Shown: positions 60,020 to 64,000 of the stretch, piece by piece | Numbering within the stretch: position 1 is the stretch's first letter | Layout of the letters: every line of letters begins with the position of its first letter | Assembly: GCF_003667315.2 (NCBI RefSeq) | Contig: NZ_RCTZ02000007.1 | Span: 124,001 to 188,000, forward strand | Direction of reading: 5' to 3' | Length of the DNA stretch: 64,000 nucleotides | From: Tropicibacter alexandrii | Lineage (GTDB): Bacteria > Pseudomonadota > Alphaproteobacteria > Rhodobacterales > Rhodobacteraceae | Notes under the pieces: model-generated | The model's database searches: none | The model's input: the letters and a program-made list of their open reading frames with translations, nothing else | Told to the model about the DNA's origin: nothing | Position numbers and translations under genes: made by a program

Positions 60020-61912
60020 TCAGGCCTGCGCGTAGCCAAGCCCCTGAAGCGCGACCTTGATCTCGTCCAGAATGACCGGATCGTCGATGGTCGCCGGCAT
60101 CTTGAACGTTTCGCTGTCGGCGATCTTGACCATCGTGGCGCGCAGGATCTTGCCCGAGCGGGTCTTGGGCAACCTGTCCACGACGCAGGCCAGTTTGAAC
60201 GCCGCGACCGGGCCGATCTTGTCGCGCACCAGCTTGACGCATTCCTTGACGATCTCGTCATGCGGCCGGTTCACACCGGCGGACAGGCACAAAAAGCCCA
60301 GCGGCAGCTGGCCCTTGAGCTGGTCGGTCACGCCGATCACCGCGCATTCGGCCACGTCCGGGTGAGAGGCCAGAACCTCTTCCATGGCGCCGGTGGACAG
60401 GCGGTGGCCCGCGACGTTGATGACGTCATCGGTGCGCGCCATGATGTAGACATAGCCGTCGTCGTCGATCATGCCCGCATCGCCGGTCTCGTAATAGCCG
60501 GGGAAGTGTTCGAGGTAGGATTTCTTGAACCGGCCTTCGGCGTTCCACAGCGTCGGCAGAGTGCCGGGGGGCAGGGGCAGCTTGACCGCGATGGCGCCCA
60601 ACTCGCCCTTGGGCATGGGGTGGCCCGCCTCGTCGAGGATCTGGATGTCGTAACCCGGCATCGGCACCGCGGGAGAGCCCAGCTTCGTCGGCAATTCCTC
60701 GATCCCCAACGGGTTGCCCGCGATGCACCAGCCGGTTTCGGTCTGCCACCAATGGTCGATCACCGGCACCTTCAACTGGTCCTGCGCCCATTCGATGGTC
60801 GCGGGGTCGGCGCGCTCACCGGCAAGATAGACGGCCTTGAGGCAGGACAGGTCATACTTGCCGACGAACTCGCCCTTGGGGTCCTCGCGCTTCACCGCGC
60901 GGAAGGCCGTGGGGGCGGTGAAGAAGCTCTTGACCTTGTGTTCCGAAATCACCCGCCAGAAGGTGCCCGCATCAGGGGTGCCGACCGGCTTGCCCTCGAA
61001 GACGATGGTGGTGTTGCCGTGGATCAGCGGGCCGTAGCAGATATAGCTGTGGCCCACGACCCAACCCACATCGGAGGCCGCCCAGAACACGTCGCCCGGA
61101 TCGACGTTATACAGGTTCTTCATCGTCCAGTTCAGCGCCACCAGATGGCCGCCGGTGGGGCGCACGACGCCCTTGGGCTGGCCCGTGGTGCCGGAGGTAT
61201 AGAGGATATAGGCCGGGTGGTTGCCCTCGACCGGCACGCAATCCGCAGGCTCGACGCCATACTGGAAGCCATGCCAGTTGTAGTCACGACCCTCGATCAG
61301 CTTGGCCACCTCCTGCTCGCGCTGGAAGATCACGCAGAAATCCGGCTTGTGCGTGGCTTGGTCGATGGCGCCATCCAGCAGGGGCTTGTAATGCACGACG
61401 CGGCCCGGCTCCATCCCGCAGGAGGCGGCGATGATCGCCTTGGGCTTGGCGTCGTCGATGCGCACCGCCAGTTCGCTGGCGGCAAAGCCGCCGAAGACCA
61501 CCGAATGGATCGCACCCAGACGGGCGCAGGCCAGCATCGCCTCCAGCGCCTCGGGGATCATCGGCATGTAGATGATGACGCGGTCGCCCTTTTCCACGCC
61601 CTTGGCGCGCAGCGCCCCGGCGAGATTGGCGACGCGGTTGCGCAGTTCCATGTAGGAAATCTCGCGCTTGGTATGGGTGATCGGGCTGTCATAGATGATC
61701 GCGGTCTGCTCGCCCCGCCCGGCCTCGACATGGCGGTCGACGGCGTTCCAGCAGGTGTTGACCATGCCATCGGCGAACCATTCGTACATGTTGTCGCCCA
61801 GATCGGTCAGCGCCGTCGACGGTTTGCGGTCCCAGTCGATGGCCTCGGCAGCCTCCATCCAGAAGCCCTCGGGGTCGGATGTCCAGCGGTCATATACGTC
61901 TTGGTAGCCCAT
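60020..61912 (-). CDS. prpE: Propionyl-CoA synthetase
   Basis: This 630-residue acyl-CoA synthetase starts YQDVYDRWTSDPEGFWMEAAEAIDW, the form typical of PrpE rather than Acs. It has the ATP loop ILYTSGTTGQPKGVVRPTGGH near residue 235, YYETGDAGMIDDDGYVYIMARTDDVINVAGHRL near residue 475 and the catalytic Lys in PKTRSGKILRATM near residue 585. It activates propionate. A cluster of TTTGCAAA-like octamers, known half-sites of short-chain acyl-CoA regulators, lies about 100-185 bases upstream. Confidence 0.92.
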   Translation of the reverse strand: MGYQDVYDRWTSDPEGFWMEAAEAIDWDRKPSTALTDLGDNMYEWFADGMVNTCWNAVDRHVEAGRGEQTAIIYDSPITHTKREISYMELRNRVANLAGALRAKGVEKGDRVIIYMPMIPEALEAMLACARLGAIHSVVFGGFAASELAVRIDDAKPKAIIAASCGMEPGRVVHYKPLLDGAIDQATHKPDFCVIFQREQEVAKLIEGRDYNWHGFQYGVEPADCVPVEGNHPAYILYTSGTTGQPKGVVRPTGGHLVALNWTMKNLYNVDPGDVFWAASDVGWVVGHSYICYGPLIHGNTTIVFEGKPVGTPDAGTFWRVISEHKVKSFFTAPTAFRAVKREDPKGEFVGKYDLSCLKAVYLAGERADPATIEWAQDQLKVPVIDHWWQTETGWCIAGNPLGIEELPTKLGSPAVPMPGYDIQILDEAGHPMPKGELGAIAVKLPLPPGTLPTLWNAEGRFKKSYLEHFPGYYETGDAGMIDDDGYVYIMARTDDVINVAGHRLSTGAMEEVLASHPDVAECAVIGVTDQLKGQLPLGFLCLSAGVNRPHDEIVKECVKLVRDKIGPVAAFKLACVVDRLPKTRSGKILRATMVKIADSETFKMPATIDDPVILDEIKVALQGLGYAQA

Positions 61913-62007
61913 GCTTTCCTCCTCAGGATGCCTCTGAAGGGCTTAGGCGTTGCCTGTGGTCGCGGGCAAGCCTGTTGGCGCATGTCAGGACAAGTTACCG
62001 CAGGAAA

Positions 62008-62097
62008 TTTGCGAAAACCGCTGCCGATTACTTGCGAATTTTTGCAAATTATTGAGAATTTATGCGCTACCCTGCGAAGAAGTTAAGACTTTGCAAA
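62008..62097. promoter_or_regulatory. Cluster of TTTGCAAA-like octamers upstream of prpE
   Basis: TTTGCGAA (62008), CTTGCGAA (62031), TTTGCAAA (62041) and TTTGCAAA (62090), plus CTGCGAA near 62071. The region is AT-rich and lies between prpE and the divergent exported-protein gene. Confidence 0.5.
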
Positions 62098-62191
62098 CTT
62101 TTTCCAGGCCGGGCTGCAAAGATGTGATGGCGCGGGCGCTTGACCAGTCCACCCGGAATTGGCGAGAACGGGACAACAGCCAGGAGAGACC

Positions 62192-63085
62192 ATGAGAAAG
62201 CTGATCGTTGCCTGTTTCGCGTTCCTCGTCTGGGCCAGCGGGGCACAGGCCCAGTGGGTGGTCGAGGGCGAGGGGGGGGCGGCACGCAATGCCGCGCAGG
62301 TCTGCACGGATGGCCAGACCGGCCTGTGCTTCGAACTGGCCTGCGAGGCCGGGGGCCCCCTGACATGGGGGCTAAGCTCCGAGACGATGATCGACATGAT
62401 GGCCGCGCCGCGCGTGCGGGCGCTGATCTTTGTCGGGTCGCGCCTGTCGGGCGAGGTGACGTTCGAGCAGACCAGCCCGGGCGTGTTCTCGGCGCCGATG
62501 GAGCAGTCGCATGAGGAGGGGATCGAGCGGCTGAAGGCCGGGGCGCAGGCGGAACTGCGCCTGTGGTTCGACATCGACAGCCCGCCAGAGATCGTGCGGC
62601 TGGGCCTGCGCGGCTCGCGCAGCGCCCTGACAGCGGTCGAGGAAGCCTGCGCGCGGCCGGATTACGCGGCGCAGGAGGTGGCGAAGAAGACCTCGGACAA
62701 TCCCCTGATCGACATTCTTGGCGACATGAAAGAGGCCTGCGATGCGCTGGGCGGCCAGCTGACGCCTTTGGAAGGGCTGGCCGAGGCGGTGGATCTAGAC
62801 GGGCAGGACCCGATCGACATGCGGGTGAACCACGCCAAGGCGGAATGCTCGACCACCTCGTCGCTGGTCTGCGGCTCCGCCGGCTGTGTGACCTCGCTTT
62901 GGCTGGGTCTCGAAGGGGGCGACTACCGGCAGGTCTTCGAGGGCAATGTCTATGGCATGAGCCTGCCGCAGCCCGGCGTGGTCGAGATGGACCTGCACGG
63001 CTCGGCCTGCGGCAAGGCCGGTTCGGCACCGTGCAAGAAGCGGTTCGCACTGGTGGGCGAAACGCTGGAGCCTCTGGCGGACTGA
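62192..63085 (+). CDS. Exported protein of unknown function
   Basis: This 297-residue protein has a signal peptide (MRKLIVACFAFLVWASGAQA). The mature part has several cysteines (VCTDGQTGLCFELACEAGG, EEACARP, ECSTTSSLVCGSAGC and ACGKAGSAPCKK), which suggests disulfides in the periplasm. SRSALTAVEEACARP is a pattern often seen in exported proteins of this order. CAGGAGAG precedes the ATG. I do not recognise the family. It is divergent from prpE and ends at a copy of the convergent-gene palindrome. Confidence 0.75.
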   Translation: MRKLIVACFAFLVWASGAQAQWVVEGEGGAARNAAQVCTDGQTGLCFELACEAGGPLTWGLSSETMIDMMAAPRVRALIFVGSRLSGEVTFEQTSPGVFSAPMEQSHEEGIERLKAGAQAELRLWFDIDSPPEIVRLGLRGSRSALTAVEEACARPDYAAQEVAKKTSDNPLIDILGDMKEACDALGGQLTPLEGLAEAVDLDGQDPIDMRVNHAKAECSTTSSLVCGSAGCVTSLWLGLEGGDYRQVFEGNVYGMSLPQPGVVEMDLHGSACGKAGSAPCKKRFALVGETLEPLAD

Positions 63086-63094
63086 CGGTCGCAA

Positions 63095-63120
63095 GTAGGA
63101 TGGGTGATCACCCATCCTAC
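63095..63120. terminator. Convergent-gene palindrome, copy 5
   Basis: Perfect 26-base palindrome identical to copy 1, between the exported-protein gene (+) and the malic enzyme gene (-). Confidence 0.75.
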
Positions 63121-63126
63121 CCAAGG

Positions 63127-64000
63127 TCAGCTGTAGTGATCGACCGGCGTTCCCGCGATGGCCGCCATGTTCAGCAGCCCCCGCGCCGTGATCGACGGGG
63201 TCACGATATGCGCGCGGTTGCCCATGCCCATCAGGATCGGCCCGACCTCAAGCCCGCCGCCCTTCATCTTGAGGATGTTGCGCGTGGCCGAGGCCGCATC
63301 CGCATGGCCAAAGATCAGCACATTCGCTGCGCCCTGCATCCGGTTGCCCGGGAACAGACGGTTGCGCAGCTCCTGATCCAGCGCGGCGTCGACGTTCATC
63401 TCGCCCTCATAGCAGAAATCGTGCCCCTGCGCGTCGAGGATCGCCATCGCGTCGCGCAGCCGCTTGCCGGACCCCTCGCTCTGGTTCCCGAACTGCGACT
63501 GCGAGCAGAACGCGATGTTCGGCCGCAAGCCGAACCGCGCCACGTGCCGCGCCGCGCCGATCGCCGTCTCGGCGATCTCCTCGGGCGTGGGCAGCACGCG
63601 GCAATGGGTGTCGGCGATGAACAGCGGCCCGTCTTCGAGGATCATCAGCGAGAGCGCGCCATGCGGGTGGTGCTTCTTCGACCCCAGAACCTGCCGGATA
63701 TAGTTCAGATGCCAGCGATATTCGCCGAAGGTGCCGCAGATCAGGCTGTCGGCTTCGTCGCGATGCACCATCACGGCGCCGATGGCGGTGGTGTTGGTGC
63801 GCATGATCGCCCGCGCCAGATCGGGCGTCACGCCGCGCCGCGCCATGATCTGGTGATACGTCTCCCAGTAGTCGCGGTAGCGCGCGTCGTTCTCCGGGTT
63901 CACGATGGTAAAGTCCCGCTCTGGCCGGATGTTCAGCCCCAGCCGTTCGCAGCGCGTGGCGATCACCTCGGGGCGGCCGATCAGGATCGGCGTCTCGGTC
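63127..64000 (-). CDS. maeB: NADP-dependent malic enzyme, C-terminal phosphotransacetylase-like part
   Basis: The gene runs out of the window to the right; about 291 C-terminal residues are visible. Sequence such as PILIGRPEVIATRCERLGL, PENDARYRDYWETYHQIMARRGVTPDLARAIMR, VLIFGHADAASATRNILKMKGGGLEVGPILMGM and VTPSITARGLLNMAAIAG is the phosphotransacetylase-like domain fused to the malic enzyme of proteobacteria. In MaeB this domain is regulatory. A stand-alone Pta is less likely because of the end and the style of the match, but the N-terminal malic domain is not visible. Confidence 0.88.
   Translation of the reverse strand, partial: TETPILIGRPEVIATRCERLGLNIRPERDFTIVNPENDARYRDYWETYHQIMARRGVTPDLARAIMRTNTTAIGAVMVHRDEADSLICGTFGEYRWHLNYIRQVLGSKKHHPHGALSLMILEDGPLFIADTHCRVLPTPEEIAETAIGAARHVARFGLRPNIAFCSQSQFGNQSEGSGKRLRDAMAILDAQGHDFCYEGEMNVDAALDQELRNRLFPGNRMQGAANVLIFGHADAASATRNILKMKGGGLEVGPILMGMGNRAHIVTPSITARGLLNMAAIAGTPVDHYS

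Noticed and set aside
59483-62086. Long plus-strand open frame opposite prpE
   Set aside because: Antisense of a well-supported gene in high-GC sequence; low-complexity translation with no recognisable domain.

Overview
The window is a high-GC, gene-dense stretch of chromosome from an alphaproteobacterium, most likely a Rhodobacterales (Roseobacter-group) species. The evidence is a CtrA-type TTAA-N7-TTAA box in front of two cyclic-di-GMP genes, an alphaproteobacterial SOS box (GTTC-N7-GTTC), an SqrR-like persulfide sensor, a phaA/phaB pair, and the overall housekeeping gene set. I see no prophage, insertion sequence, rRNA or CRISPR array. There is one tRNA (Gly, anticodon TCC).

Layout. 1-7 kb: C-terminal part of ETF-ubiquinone oxidoreductase, a DUF1493 protein, a PilZ protein, a TPR lipoprotein-like exported protein overlapping ispE, then polyprenyl synthase, DUF2007, a TrmN6-like methyltransferase and a YdcH-like peptide. 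7-12 kb: a VOC dioxygenase, a polyhydroxybutyrate operon phaA-patatin-phaB, and an EAL phosphodiesterase. 12-18 kb: translation and nucleoid genes rpsD, DUF1127, rpsA, a small exported protein, ihfB, lapA, trpF. 18-24 kb: an overlapping operon DUF952-DUF1330-pyrD-arsC-like, a UshA-type nucleotidase, an ABC exporter, tRNA-Gly. 24-34 kb: SRAP peptidase with a methyltransferase, a flavodoxin-like protein, an acyl-CoA synthetase, an SqrR-like regulator with an amidase, an enolase-superfamily enzyme and a zinc alcohol dehydrogenase. 34-38 kb: beta-ketoadipate genes pcaB and pcaD with an esterase and a drug-type MFS. 38-48 kb: SulP transporter, FKBP, HAD and alpha/beta hydrolases, an acidic RTX-like protein, truB, MATE exporter, a SUKH-like protein, metG. 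48-56 kb: a tyrosinase with a His-rich partner, MFS, an SOS-controlled imuA, DsrE, aldo-keto reductase, XRE regulator, DUF2061 plus desaturase, DMT exporter. 56-64 kb: kptA, glyA, nadK, a CRP-type regulator, prpE, an exported protein, and the phosphotransacetylase end of malic enzyme.

The most striking non-coding structure is several families of short palindromes. One (arm GTAGGATGGGTGA or a close variant) occurs five times, always between convergent genes, and looks like a bidirectional terminator; one copy supplies a stop codon. A second is a family of about 20-22 bp palindromes with a TTCGAA core (CAAG-N4-TTCGAA-N4'-CTTG). Its arms vary but stay complementary, and two related copies lie in frame inside a coding sequence. 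A third is a composite hairpin plus TATTTT/AGAAG element present three times. Regulatory logic can be read at several loci: CtrA boxes before the PilZ and EAL genes, an SOS box before imuA, a near-consensus CRP site before the crp-like gene, TTTGCAAA octamers before prpE, and a hairpin plus T-run in the rpsA leader.
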